Assembly (NCBI GenBank): GCA_021772075.1 | Contig: JAETNQ010000010.1 | Span: 1 to 64,000 of the forward strand | Direction: 5' to 3' | DNA: 64,000 nt | Source: Lachnospiraceae bacterium | Lineage (GTDB): Bacteria; Bacillota; Clostridia; Lachnospirales; Lachnospiraceae | Shown here: positions 9,785-18,567 of the stretch, one piece after another | How the letters are laid out: every line of letters begins with the position of its first letter | Position numbering within the stretch: position 1 is the stretch's first letter | Translations under genes and position numbers: made by a program | The notes under the pieces: model-generated | Seen by the model: the letters and a program-made list of their open reading frames with translations, nothing else | What the model was told of the DNA's origin: nothing | The model's database searches: none

Positions 9785-10735
9785 TTAATTTCCCTGCTGA
9801 ACGGTAGTCACCAGATCCAGATTCCTCTCATAAGTAACGGACAAACTGGTATTCTCCCGGAACATCACATTCGAGTCCCCGTTTACCGCTATCTGCACAC
9901 GCCCGACATTAGGCAGCTCCACAAGGGAATTCACAAGGGAATAGATCGCTACGTCAGAACTCACATTATAAATCTGGGTCAAAAAATGCTCGCTTAAGTT
10001 TACATAACATGTTCCGTCTTTCAACGTAACCCCGATTACCTTTGTCTCCGGATTCATTGTAGGGTATACCTTGTCCTTTACCTGCTCGCTCGGCCCCCCG
10101 ATCAGCTGCTCCACTACCAGCCTTTCCATGGAAATATTGGTACTGTATCTGCTGTACTCCAGCGTCCGGTTCGTCTCTATCAGCCGGTCTCCCGCCTCAT
10201 TGGCAAAATAAAGCCGTATCTTCACCCTTTCCCTGGAATTCATTTCACTTTCCGTATTATCGATAAACATATCGGCAGACATGCTTCCGACCACATTTCC
10301 CGACATATCCAGAAGCGGGTTGGAGCGTATCTGGAAAGAAACATAATCGACGCCTTTTACCTGTGTCATGGTACGCACCGTCGCGGCGCGGGCAAGAACC
10401 TCCGTCGTCGCCGGCAAAGCACGGTAGCGTTCGTCAAAATTCAACACAAGCTGCCCTCCGTCCAAAGAATATCCGAGCAGTTCAAAATCGCCTGAAAGAG
10501 GCGCTTTATACTCCATCCTCTCCGGAGCCGTCATCAGCTGTTCCAGCAATTCGCCAATGATCTCTTCCTGGCTTCCGCCTTTTGCTTCATACTCATTCGC
10601 GGAAAGTTTCGTCTCGTCTTTATTCATTACATATATATTATAAACCCGGCTTCTGTCCGCCTCCTCCGCACTCCCGCAGGCTGCGGCAAAGAACAGGCAT
10701 AATAACAGGCAGGTCAGCCACCTTGATTTTTTCAT
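9785..10735 (-). CDS. Secreted lipoprotein with two GerMN domains
   Basis: A 316-residue protein related to the GerM/LpqB lipoprotein group. The N-terminus MKKSRWLTCLLLCLFFAAAC ends in a lipobox with the acylated Cys near residue 20. Two copies of the GerMN fold follow, near 60-165 and 195-300 (VLNFDERYRALP in the first, CYVNLSEHFL in the second). The ATG at 10735 is preferred because GGAGG lies just upstream; an in-frame GTG at 10747 would overlap that site. It follows the sensor kinase stop by 18 bases. In Bacillus GerM affects sporulation and germination, and in actinobacteria LpqB partners with the MtrB kinase. Here the gene follows a kinase directly, so a role in modulating that kinase is plausible but inferred. 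Confidence 0.9.
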   Translation of the reverse strand: MKKSRWLTCLLLCLFFAAACGSAEEADRSRVYNIYVMNKDETKLSANEYEAKGGSQEEIIGELLEQLMTAPERMEYKAPLSGDFELLGYSLDGGQLVLNFDERYRALPATTEVLARAATVRTMTQVKGVDYVSFQIRSNPLLDMSGNVVGSMSADMFIDNTESEMNSRERVKIRLYFANEAGDRLIETNRTLEYSRYSTNISMERLVVEQLIGGPSEQVKDKVYPTMNPETKVIGVTLKDGTCYVNLSEHFLTQIYNVSSDVAIYSLVNSLVELPNVGRVQIAVNGDSNVMFRENTSLSVTYERNLDLVTTVQQGN

Positions 10736-10753
10736 TCCGTCCTCCACATTTTG

Positions 10754-12244
10754 CTATGTCGCCACATAATTCAAAGGAATCTTTACGGTAAACGTCGTCC
10801 CTTCCCCCTCCACGCTGGATACTTTGATGGAACCCCGGTGCATCAGAATCGCGTTCCTCGTAATCGCAAGACCCAGCCCTGTTCCCCCGATCTCCCTGGA
10901 ATGGGATTTATCTACGCGGTAAAACCTTTCATAAATATGCTCCAAAGCATCCTGGGGAATACCGATTCCCGAGTCCATAATATCCAATGTAAAAAACTGA
11001 TGGTCCGCATCGAGAACTACTTTTACCCAGCCTTGTTCCCGGTTGTATTTGATCGCATTTTCCACAAGATTAGTGATGACCAGCGTCAGTTTCACCTCGT
11101 CCGCCTCCGCCGTCACCGCCCGTTTGCTTTCAAAAACGACCTCGATATCCCTTTTTCTGGCGATGGGGCGCAGTCTTTTCAATATAATTTCAGTCAAAGC
11201 GTTTATGTCCACTACGCTGATATTCATAGTTGCCACCGTCCTGTCCATCTTGACCATGGACAAAAGGTCATTGATAATCTTATCCTCTCTCTCTATCTCC
11301 TCCGCGATATCCACCATAAATTCCCTGTACAGCTCTGCCGGGGCATCTTCCTGTGCCAGCAGGGAATCCGCCAGCACTTTCACGGAAGTGATCGGAGTCT
11401 TCAGCTCGTGGGACACATTGGCGACAAATTCCTGCCTGGAAGCATCCAGGACCCTCATCCGGTTCTGAAGCTGGTTAAAAGCATCCACGATATGCTCTGT
11501 TTCCAGATAGTCCGGCACGGAGATCGGTTCATCCTTATATCCTTCCTTCACTTCGCTGATCGCTTTCGCTACGCGCTCAAACGGCCTCATCAATACGTTG
11601 GAAAGCACAAGGGCAATGGCAAAAATCGCGATCAGCATCATAATTTCCAGCAGCAGCGCCCTCCTGCTCAAAATATCCAGGGTTACATTGATGCTGTCCG
11701 TAGAAACGCTCGTCAGCATCACGCCTTTGACCACATCCTGCCTCTTTTCCTTATCCGCAGGACTTCCGCTGCCCGCAGCGGATTCTGCCGCCACCGTCTC
11801 GATGATCGGCGTGGTAATCTCTATATACCCATACTCATTATCGTAGTTCGATCCCCCCGCCGCTTCTTTCATGCATTTGATCACAGCTTCCGTAATAACG
11901 GTTTTTCCTTCGCTCGTCCCGTATGTATCTTTGATGACTTTCAGGCTCGAGTTAATAATCATGACCCTCCCGTCATACAGGTTGGAAAGCTGCTCAAGCT
12001 CCGCGCTGATTACCTCGGAAGACGCATCCGCCAGATAATTATAAGTAATCAGATGATTCGCTATAATATTCAGCTGGTTCTGCATATCGGAGGTTCTGAC
12101 GCTGATCGCGCGGTCCTCATAGTTCTCCAGTATCCCATAGCGCAATACTATGCCCGGAATAATCCCGACCAGGAAAACAATAATGAAAATACGGGTCTTC
12201 AGGCTCCTGAGAAACTTAAAATTGCTCCGTATCTTCTCACGCAT
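10754..12244 (-). CDS. Membrane sensor histidine kinase (HAMP-HisKA-HATPase)
   Basis: A 496-residue sensor kinase. Membrane segments lie near residues 19-40 and 195-215 and flank an extracytoplasmic sensor domain of about 150 residues. Then come HAMP, HisKA (VSHELKTP, H279) and HATPase (LVENAIKYN, DSGIGIP, GTGLGLAI). The overall shape is like WalK, ResE or PhoR, but no cytoplasmic PAS is obvious. The ATG at 12244 overlaps the regulator stop by 8 bases (ATGCGTGA), so translation is coupled; an upstream in-frame start at 12277 is less likely. Its partner is the response regulator just upstream. The signal is unknown. Confidence 0.95.
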   Translation of the reverse strand: MREKIRSNFKFLRSLKTRIFIIVFLVGIIPGIVLRYGILENYEDRAISVRTSDMQNQLNIIANHLITYNYLADASSEVISAELEQLSNLYDGRVMIINSSLKVIKDTYGTSEGKTVITEAVIKCMKEAAGGSNYDNEYGYIEITTPIIETVAAESAAGSGSPADKEKRQDVVKGVMLTSVSTDSINVTLDILSRRALLLEIMMLIAIFAIALVLSNVLMRPFERVAKAISEVKEGYKDEPISVPDYLETEHIVDAFNQLQNRMRVLDASRQEFVANVSHELKTPITSVKVLADSLLAQEDAPAELYREFMVDIAEEIEREDKIINDLLSMVKMDRTVATMNISVVDINALTEIILKRLRPIARKRDIEVVFESKRAVTAEADEVKLTLVITNLVENAIKYNREQGWVKVVLDADHQFFTLDIMDSGIGIPQDALEHIYERFYRVDKSHSREIGGTGLGLAITRNAILMHRGSIKVSSVEGEGTTFTVKIPLNYVAT

Positions 12245-12923
12245 AATAATACCCGACTCCCCATTTCGTGTGTACATACTTCGGCTCGCTGGGATTCGTC
12301 TCGATCTTCTCCCTTAACCTTCTGATATGCACGTCTACCGTACGCACATCGCCGGGATAATCGCTTCCCCATACAAGCTTCAGCAGATTTTCCCTGCCAT
12401 ATACCTTGTTGGGATTCAGCATGAGAAGCTCCAGCACTTCGAATTCCTTGGCTGTCAGATTGATCTCCCTTCCGCTGATATATACTCTCCGTCCTTCCCG
12501 GTCCAGGCGCATGTCCTTTCCTTCTATGATCTTTTCCTCTTCCTGCTCCTTTTCCTTCCGGTTGGTCCTGCGCATGATCGCTTTCAGCCTGGCTTTCACT
12601 TCAAGAATATTGAACGGCTTCGTAATATAATCGTCCGCGCCGTACTCCAGCCCGAGAATCTTGTCCATATCCTCTCCCTTGGCCGTAAGCATTACCACCG
12701 GCACATTGGAAAAATCCCGTATCTGCTGGCATACTTCAAAGCCTGTTAATTTAGGCAGCATCACATCCAGCAGGATAATATCGTACTCGTTTTCTTTTGC
12801 TTTCTGCAGCGCTTCCTCCCCGTCATAAGCGCAGTCCACTTCCATCCCGTCCTGTTCCAGGCTGAACCGGATTCCCTTTACAATCAGCTTCTCATCATCG
12901 ACTACCAGCACTCTTTTACTCAT
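12237..12923 (-). CDS. OmpR-family response regulator
   Basis: A 228-residue regulator with an N-terminal receiver (D53 in LLDVMLP, VDDEKLI at the start, Lys in ITKPFN) and a C-terminal winged-helix DNA-binding domain (LTAKEFEVLELLMLNPNKVY, VDVHIRRLREK). It closely resembles the WalR/ResD/PhoP group. The ATG at 12923 overlaps the comEA stop in an ATGA, so the gene is translationally coupled to comEA; an in-frame start six codons upstream is unlikely. It forms a pair with the kinase that follows. Confidence 0.95.
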   Translation of the reverse strand: MSKRVLVVDDEKLIVKGIRFSLEQDGMEVDCAYDGEEALQKAKENEYDIILLDVMLPKLTGFEVCQQIRDFSNVPVVMLTAKGEDMDKILGLEYGADDYITKPFNILEVKARLKAIMRRTNRKEKEQEEEKIIEGKDMRLDREGRRVYISGREINLTAKEFEVLELLMLNPNKVYGRENLLKLVWGSDYPGDVRTVDVHIRRLREKIETNPSEPKYVHTKWGVGYYYA

Positions 12924-13714
12924 CTCACACCTCTGACACAAATTTTATCTTTCATCTTTGCAAACATCCCTTCTTTGATGCCCTCTACCTTCATAATATC
13001 CTCAATCCGGGAAAAGCCTCCGTTTTTCTCCCTGTAGGAAATAATGCTCTGCGCCCGGCTCTCTCCCACTCCCGGCAGCGTCAGCAGCTCTTCCTTCGCC
13101 GCCGTATTAATATCCACCAGCCCGTCCGCCGTTTCGTCCGCTGTCCCTCCCGACGCTCCCTCCCCTGTTGCCGATCCCGCCCGGAAACCGGCATCAGGCG
13201 CTATGCCGGTAATGACCGCTGCCCGGCATCCCGCTTCGTCCTCCTTTATTCCTGTTGCTTCTTCCCCTTCCGGCTCCAGGTCTTTCCTTGCCGGAATCTC
13301 TATCTTCCACCCGTCCTCCAGCCGGTACGCCAGATTCAGATAATCGTCCGCCGCCTCCTGCGTAAATCCCCCTGCTTCTTCCACGGCCTCATAAATCCTG
13401 CTTCCCACAGGCAGCTCATATACCCCGGGTCTTTCCACCGCCCCGCAAATATGTATAAACAAGGTGGATTCCTCCACCTGTTCCGGCTCCCCGGCCCCGC
13501 CTCCCGGAAAGTTTCCCGGCATATCCCCCGATAATCCTTCCGAGCAGGCTGCTCCGCCCTCCATGTTGACAAGATCCTCCGTGTCCAGCAGAACCGTTTC
13601 TTTCCCGCTGCAGCCGGCCGTTCCCGCCAGCATCCCTGCAAAAGCAGCCAGAAGCAACGCTTTTTTGCCCAAATACAAATATTTTTCCGTAAAATTATTT
13701 TTCATTATCCGCAT
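12920..13714 (-). CDS. comEA: ComEA-like lipoprotein: SLBB plus helix-hairpin-helix
   Basis: A 264-residue DNA receptor of the competence type. An N-terminal signal ends in a lipobox-like GTAGC (Cys35), so it may be held by lipid rather than by the single membrane helix seen in Bacillus ComEA. A Gly/Glu-rich linker is followed by an SLBB domain near 84-138 (CGAVERPGVYELP), a low-complexity Gly/Ala/Glu linker and a C-terminal tandem HhH domain near 199-262 (INTAAKEELLTLPGVGESRA). AAAGGA precedes the ATG. It is the first gene of an operon that ends in comEC. The expected role is binding double-stranded DNA outside the membrane and passing it to ComEC. Confidence 0.9.
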   Translation of the reverse strand: MRIMKNNFTEKYLYLGKKALLLAAFAGMLAGTAGCSGKETVLLDTEDLVNMEGGAACSEGLSGDMPGNFPGGGAGEPEQVEESTLFIHICGAVERPGVYELPVGSRIYEAVEEAGGFTQEAADDYLNLAYRLEDGWKIEIPARKDLEPEGEEATGIKEDEAGCRAAVITGIAPDAGFRAGSATGEGASGGTADETADGLVDINTAAKEELLTLPGVGESRAQSIISYREKNGGFSRIEDIMKVEGIKEGMFAKMKDKICVRGVR

Positions 13715-13803
13715 AGTTTCCTTTCTGAACCGGAAGACCCCTCTATGCGACTCGTTCTTTTATTGTATGATAATTGTCCTTCTTTTACAAGTGCCTTTTC
13801 GTC

Positions 13804-14235
13804 CTATTTCCATTTAAAAATAATAACTCCCGCTATCGCGATCCCCATCCCGATCACCTTGCGCCACTCCAGCGGCTGCTTATCCGTGCCGAACCATCCG
13901 AAAAGCTCGATAACGTACGCCACGATCAGCTGGGCGATCACGATCAGCATTACCGCTTTCGCCGGTCCCAGCAGTTCCATCCCTTTAATTACCGTATAAG
14001 TGATCACCGCTCCGATCGCCCCTCCGAGCAGCATATATTTCGGTTCCACTTTAAACAGCGCGCCAAAAGACGACCGGTCTGTCGCCAGCCATACCCCGAG
14101 GCAGACCAGGAGAGCCGTAAACTGCACGAAAGCATTGGCTACCCAGATCCCCGATGTTTTCGTCACCTGCGTGTTGAATACCCCCTGGATGCTCATCAAA
14201 GCCCCCGATAACAATGCAATAAAAAATCCAATCAT
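13804..14235 (-). CDS. Small DMT-family membrane transporter (YdcZ/DUF606 type)
   Basis: A 143-residue protein made almost entirely of five hydrophobic helices (MIGFFIALLSGALMSIQGVF at the start and GMGIAIAGVIIFKWK at the end). Length and pattern match the short EamA-like DUF606/YdcZ proteins, which act as half-transporters. GGAGG precedes the ATG. The substrate cannot be told. It is separated from comEA by about 90 bases and probably has its own promoter. Confidence 0.85.
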   Translation of the reverse strand: MIGFFIALLSGALMSIQGVFNTQVTKTSGIWVANAFVQFTALLVCLGVWLATDRSSFGALFKVEPKYMLLGGAIGAVITYTVIKGMELLGPAKAVMLIVIAQLIVAYVIELFGWFGTDKQPLEWRKVIGMGIAIAGVIIFKWK

Positions 14236-14311
14236 ATGGGTCCTCCAATTATTATTTTCTTTCTAATAATCTTGCCCATATGATTGGAAATGTATTCAAA
14301 AAATTCCTGTC

Positions 14312-15901
14312 CTACTGCGTTTCTTCCCCTTCGCCTTCTCCTTCCTGCGCTTCCCGGCGCAATTCTTCTTCATCCAGGTATTCGATCTCCTCCACGGCTT
14401 CTTCCTCTTCTTCTATCACCGTTTCCGTATACGGCTCCCCCGTCACCTGGGTCATGATCTTCTCCGAGAGCTGGCGCAGCCTGTCGTTGGCATCCGCCCC
14501 GTCCCAGATCTGGGCAAAAGCGATTTCCAGTTCCACCCAAAAATTGCTCGTCTCTACCATTTTAGGCACCGGCACGGATATTTCGTATTCGTTTACGAAT
14601 TCCTGCAGATTATTATTTCCATAGTCCACGCCGTAACGGGCGGCCACTTTCCCCGTCCTGGCATACAAAGTATCCGTATACTCGCATGTCAAAAACCGGG
14701 CGAAGTCTTCCGCCGCTTCCTGCCGGTCCGAATATGCGTTGACCACGACACAGTTCGTCACCGAAAGGCTCCTCGTCAAAAGCTCCTCATTAATGTCAGG
14801 AACAAGCGCGACGCTGTAATCATAGGCAAAACTTCCGTTTTCCTTCGCCTCTTCCAGCTTTGCCACCGCGTCCGTCGTCGCCACCGTATACACGATTTTC
14901 CCGGCGATAAAATCATCCAGTACCTGTTCATAGCTGATCTCCTTCGTATCGATGGAAAAAAACTGGTTCAGCTCCTGGTATACCTTCAGGCATTCAATGG
15001 CATCTTTATTATAAATATTCATATTCGCCGTATTATCCCCGGCGGCTCCGCCTACGATCATATAATTCCCGGCAAAAAAATAATTATAAAAAATATCCGT
15101 AACATCCCATTTGAAGACCGCTTCCACCTGTTCCGGCGCGTTGTATTCATTGGCAAAGTCCAGGATATCGTCGATCGTGGAAGGCAGTATCTCCTTTACC
15201 CTTGCCGCCACCAGTTCCTCCATACCGGCCTCGTCGTCCCCTTCCGGCATTTCCCCCGTATCGATCTCCGGCATATCGCCGTCCGCCGGCGCTTCCCCTT
15301 CCTGGGATTCTTCCTGCGGCCCGTTCTCCTCCAGCTCGGCCATTGCCGCTTCCCCTTCCGCCGCATCCCTTTCCGCCTCGATCAGGCTTCTTGCGAAATC
15401 CTCTAAATATGTCCTGTTGTAAAGCAGGGAACTTGTCTCAAAATAAAACGGATACCCGACGGTTTTATTTTTATAAGTAACAGCCAATCTGGCCGCATCC
15501 GGGTATTCTTCCTTTATCTCTTCCCAGCCCTCTTCCTCCAAAGGGGAAGCCAGCCCTGCCAGAAAAGCTTTCTCCAGGGAATCGTTGCTGATAATATACA
15601 GATCGGGCGGGGTTTCCGACTGGATGGATGCCTTGTTGATCTCTTCCAGATATTCCAGGCCGGAAGCCAGGACCGGAATTACCCTCACGTCATGGGTTTC
15701 CCCATAAGCTACCGCAGCGCTGCCCAAATAATCGGTCAGCGCCTCGTCCGTATACCAAAAATAAATGGTTTCCTTATTCCTGCCAAAAATCGTCTCTTCC
15801 TGTTCCTGGCTGACCGTTTTCCCCGACAATCCGACCACAGCTACCGCGGCAGCCGCACAGGCAACCAATGCCGCCGTAAAAAGCCTTCTCTTAAGACCCA
15901 T
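14312..15901 (-). CDS. Orphan extracellular solute-binding protein (family 1 type)
   Basis: A 529-residue protein with the fold signs of sugar-type solute-binding proteins (ETIYFWYTDEALTDYLGSAA near the start, PPDLYIISNDSLEKAFLAG, VGYPFYFETSSLLYNRTYL). The N-terminus is a hydrophobic segment (residues 7-27). A Cys at position 15 lies too early for a normal lipobox, so it is probably membrane-anchored. A Glu/Asp-rich insert (about 185-238) interrupts the domain, and the last 35 residues are strongly acidic. No permease or ATPase gene is nearby, so it is not part of a local ABC operon; it may serve a distant transporter or act as a sensor. AGGAG precedes the ATG. Confidence 0.85.
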   Translation of the reverse strand: MGLKRRLFTAALVACAAAAVAVVGLSGKTVSQEQEETIFGRNKETIYFWYTDEALTDYLGSAAVAYGETHDVRVIPVLASGLEYLEEINKASIQSETPPDLYIISNDSLEKAFLAGLASPLEEEGWEEIKEEYPDAARLAVTYKNKTVGYPFYFETSSLLYNRTYLEDFARSLIEAERDAAEGEAAMAELEENGPQEESQEGEAPADGDMPEIDTGEMPEGDDEAGMEELVAARVKEILPSTIDDILDFANEYNAPEQVEAVFKWDVTDIFYNYFFAGNYMIVGGAAGDNTANMNIYNKDAIECLKVYQELNQFFSIDTKEISYEQVLDDFIAGKIVYTVATTDAVAKLEEAKENGSFAYDYSVALVPDINEELLTRSLSVTNCVVVNAYSDRQEAAEDFARFLTCEYTDTLYARTGKVAARYGVDYGNNNLQEFVNEYEISVPVPKMVETSNFWVELEIAFAQIWDGADANDRLRQLSEKIMTQVTGEPYTETVIEEEEEAVEEIEYLDEEELRREAQEGEGEGEETQ

Positions 15902-15915
15902 AATTTTCTCCTAAC

Positions 15916-17112
15916 TTATTGTTCCCGAGCCGGAAGGCACGTTTCCAATATGCCTGCCATTTCATCCACGTTTTCTTTTGTAATGACGAGAGGCGGCACC
16001 AGCCGGATAATATTCGTTCCGGCATTGATTAAAATCAGCCCCTTTTCCATCGCTTTTTTTATCGTATCGCCCACCGGTCCTTTGCACGCCAGTCCCTGCA
16101 TCAGGCCGGCTCCGCGCCTTCCTTCTATAAAATCATATTTTTCTGCCAGCGCGTCCAGTTTTTTCTCCAGATAAGGAGCCACCGCATTCACATTTTCTAT
16201 TATATGGTTCTCCTCAAATAAATCAAGCACTTTATTCACCGCCGCCGCTGCCAGCGGATTGCCCCCGTAAGTCGTGCCATGGTCTCCGCTCGCCAAGGAA
16301 TGCCCTGCCACATGCTCCGTCATAAGAAAAGCCCCTACCGGCACGCCGCAGCCGAGCGCCTTGGCCGTCGTCATAATATCCGGCTTGACCCCGTATTTCT
16401 GCCATGCGAACATCGTTCCGGTGCGCCCCATGCCGCACTGGATTTCATCCAGTACCAGCAGGATATCCCTTTCTTCACACAGTGCTTTCACCTGCTCCAT
16501 GAATTCCTTTTCGGCAGGGTAAATGCCGCCCTCGCCCTGCACCGTTTCAAACAAAATAGCGCAGGTTTTTTCCGTGACCAGGTTTTTCACGCTGCCAAAA
16601 TCGTTCATCCTTGCAAACCGGATATTTCCGATCATCGGCCCGAAGGCTTCCCTATAGCCCGGATTGCCCGTCACCGACAAAGCGCCCATCGTCCTTCCAT
16701 GGAAAGAGTGTTCCATGGCGATGATCTCATGGTCTGCGGTACCGTCTTTTAAATATGCATATTTCCTCGCCGCCTTAATGGCGCCTTCCACCGCTTCCGC
16801 CCCGCTGTTCGTAAAAAACACCCGGTCCATGCCGGAAACCTTTTTCAGTTTTTTTGCCGCTTCTATGGCGGGTACGTTGTAAAAATAGTTGGAGGTATGG
16901 ATCAGCTTATCGATCTGTGCTTTTAACGCATCGTCATACTCTTTGTTATGATAGCCCAAGGCAAAAACAGCAATGCCGGAAACAAAGTCCAGGTAACGCT
17001 TCCCTTCGATATCGTATAAGTATACCCCGTCCCCTTTCTCCAATACCACCTGGTATCTGTTGTATGTATGAAGAAGGGCTTTTTCCGCTTCTTCGATATA
17101 TTCTTTCATCAT
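15916..17112 (-). CDS. argD: Acetylornithine aminotransferase
   Basis: PLP-dependent class III aminotransferase of 398 residues that makes N-acetylornithine from N-acetylglutamate semialdehyde. Visible motifs: LDFVSGIAVFALGYHN, TNSGAEAVEGAIKAARKY, LLVLDEIQCGMGRTG and the PLP lysine in TTAKALGCGVPVGA. Length is normal. A second ATG one codon later is also possible. It is the last arginine gene of the minus-strand cluster. It is separated from argB by the ATPase gene, so it may depend on read-through or on a promoter in the 58-base gap at 17113-17170. Confidence 0.95.
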   Translation of the reverse strand: MMKEYIEEAEKALLHTYNRYQVVLEKGDGVYLYDIEGKRYLDFVSGIAVFALGYHNKEYDDALKAQIDKLIHTSNYFYNVPAIEAAKKLKKVSGMDRVFFTNSGAEAVEGAIKAARKYAYLKDGTADHEIIAMEHSFHGRTMGALSVTGNPGYREAFGPMIGNIRFARMNDFGSVKNLVTEKTCAILFETVQGEGGIYPAEKEFMEQVKALCEERDILLVLDEIQCGMGRTGTMFAWQKYGVKPDIMTTAKALGCGVPVGAFLMTEHVAGHSLASGDHGTTYGGNPLAAAAVNKVLDLFEENHIIENVNAVAPYLEKKLDALAEKYDFIEGRRGAGLMQGLACKGPVGDTIKKAMEKGLILINAGTNIIRLVPPLVITKENVDEMAGILETCLPAREQ

Positions 17113-17170
17113 TGTTATCTGCCTTTCCCTAAATTATTAAACTAAAAATATACTATTCCCTAACGGCCAA

Positions 17171-18427
17171 TCAGAATTCCAAGCTGTCCGCATTCAGCAA
17201 AAAATATTTCATTCCCATGATCACAAATCCTTCCTCATTCCTCCAAGGCTTTAACACCCCATTGACAATAACTATTTTCTTAAACGAATCGGGGATACTC
17301 CTCAGGGACTTTAATTCCTGTATTTGTTTTTCTTCCGTGGACATATCATAAGCTACCTGGATATAATATCTTTGGCTCCCTTGGTTTACCACAAAATCAA
17401 CTTCCAGCTGTTTGTGAACCCGCTTGCCCTTTTGATCGGCATCAAAAACATCAACAATACCGACATCTACGTTGTAGCCACGAAGGAGCAATTCATTATA
17501 AACAATATTTTCTATAATATGTGTCGGTTCCTGTTGCCGAAAATTCAACTTGGCATTTCTGATACCTACATCCGTAAAATAATATTTTAAATTCGCCCCA
17601 ATATATTTCCTGCCCTTGATATTATAACGATTCGCTTTAGAAATTAAAAAAGCTTCCGTTAGCCATTCAATATGGCTGGATATCGTTTTATTGCTGTAAT
17701 TGTTCCCCCGTTCACTGGAAAATGTACGGGCAATTTTGGTTGGATTAGTAAATGCTCCAATGGATGATGCGAGAACATCTAATAATGCATCTAATTCATT
17801 CATATTTTGAATGTGGTTTCGTTCCACCACATCCTTCAGATAAACATTGTTAAAAATATTCTTCAAATATTCTGCTTTCTGACGTTCCAGGGAAAATTTT
17901 GCAACCTGTGGAAGTCCTCCATACACCAAATATTCCCCCCACGCATCCTCGTAGCTTCCGTCATAGCACGAAAAAAACTCCGCAAAAGATAACGGATATA
18001 TTCTGACCTCATCGCCTCTGCCACGAAATTCCGTTACAATATCGCTGGATAAAAATTTGGAATTGCTGCCCGTTACATATACATCGATGTTTCTTATGCG
18101 AAGCATGCTGTTCAGCATCTCCTCAAACCGCGGCATAAACTGTACTTCATCCAAAAGCAGATAATATCTCTGCTCATCCTTTATTGCATTTCGTACAAAT
18201 TGATAACATGCTTTCGGATCCCGTAGTTCTTCATTCTCAATGCCATCCAGTACGATCTCAATGATATGCTTGCTGTCCGCTCCGCTTTCCAACAAATATC
18301 TTTTAAATAATTCAAACAGAAGATATGACTTTCCGCATCTTCTGATTCCAGTAATTACTTTAATCATTCCATTGCCTTTTCGTATTTTCAGCTGCTCCAT
18401 ATAGGCATCTCTTTTTATTTCCACCAC
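17171..18427 (-). CDS. AAA ATP-binding protein of the DUF4143 type, inserted among arg genes
   Basis: About 419 residues: an N-terminal P-loop ATPase (ITGIRRCGKSYLLFELF; Walker B-like YLLLDEVQF) and a C-terminal DUF4143/PD-(D/E)XK-like region (LEVDFVV). This is the widespread, poorly understood archaeal/bacterial ATPase family. The start is probably GTG at 18427 or 18424, after AGGGAG, because family members begin near this EIKRDAYMEQL text; an upstream ATG at 18502 is open but unlikely. Codons are AT-richer than in argB and argD. It sits between argB and argD on the same strand and breaks the usual arg order, consistent with horizontal insertion. Confidence 0.85.
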   Translation of the reverse strand: MVEIKRDAYMEQLKIRKGNGMIKVITGIRRCGKSYLLFELFKRYLLESGADSKHIIEIVLDGIENEELRDPKACYQFVRNAIKDEQRYYLLLDEVQFMPRFEEMLNSMLRIRNIDVYVTGSNSKFLSSDIVTEFRGRGDEVRIYPLSFAEFFSCYDGSYEDAWGEYLVYGGLPQVAKFSLERQKAEYLKNIFNNVYLKDVVERNHIQNMNELDALLDVLASSIGAFTNPTKIARTFSSERGNNYSNKTISSHIEWLTEAFLISKANRYNIKGRKYIGANLKYYFTDVGIRNAKLNFRQQEPTHIIENIVYNELLLRGYNVDVGIVDVFDADQKGKRVHKQLEVDFVVNQGSQRYYIQVAYDMSTEEKQIQELKSLRSIPDSFKKIVIVNGVLKPWRNEEGFVIMGMKYFLLNADSLEF

Positions 18428-18438
18428 ATCACTCCCTG

Positions 18439-18528
18439 TTTTTGTGCATTGCACGAATTTTAGTAATAGCATTCTAGCATAGGAGAATTTACATTTCAAC
18501 ACCCATTACTATTTTTTGTACATTGCAC
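18439..18528. promoter_or_regulatory. Pair of direct repeats TTTTTGTRCATTGCAC upstream of the ATPase gene
   Basis: TTTTTGTGCATTGCAC at 18439-18454 is repeated with one change at 18513-18528, 74 bases apart. GTGCATTGCAC is itself nearly palindromic. The pair lies between argB's end and the ATPase start, so it could be an operator for the ATPase gene or a footprint of its insertion. Function is inferred. Confidence 0.4.
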
Positions 18529-18567
18529 TTTTTTATGCAGCCGCCAGGCAAGGAAAAGAATTTAAAT

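Noticed and set aside
10751-12325. A 524-codon open frame on the plus strand
   Set aside because: It lies exactly opposite the sensor kinase gene, which has all kinase motifs. Long antisense frames are common in these GC-rich third positions.
14312-15901. Solute-binding protein as part of a local ABC import operon
   Set aside because: No permease or ATPase lies on either side; neighbours are a DMT protein and argD.
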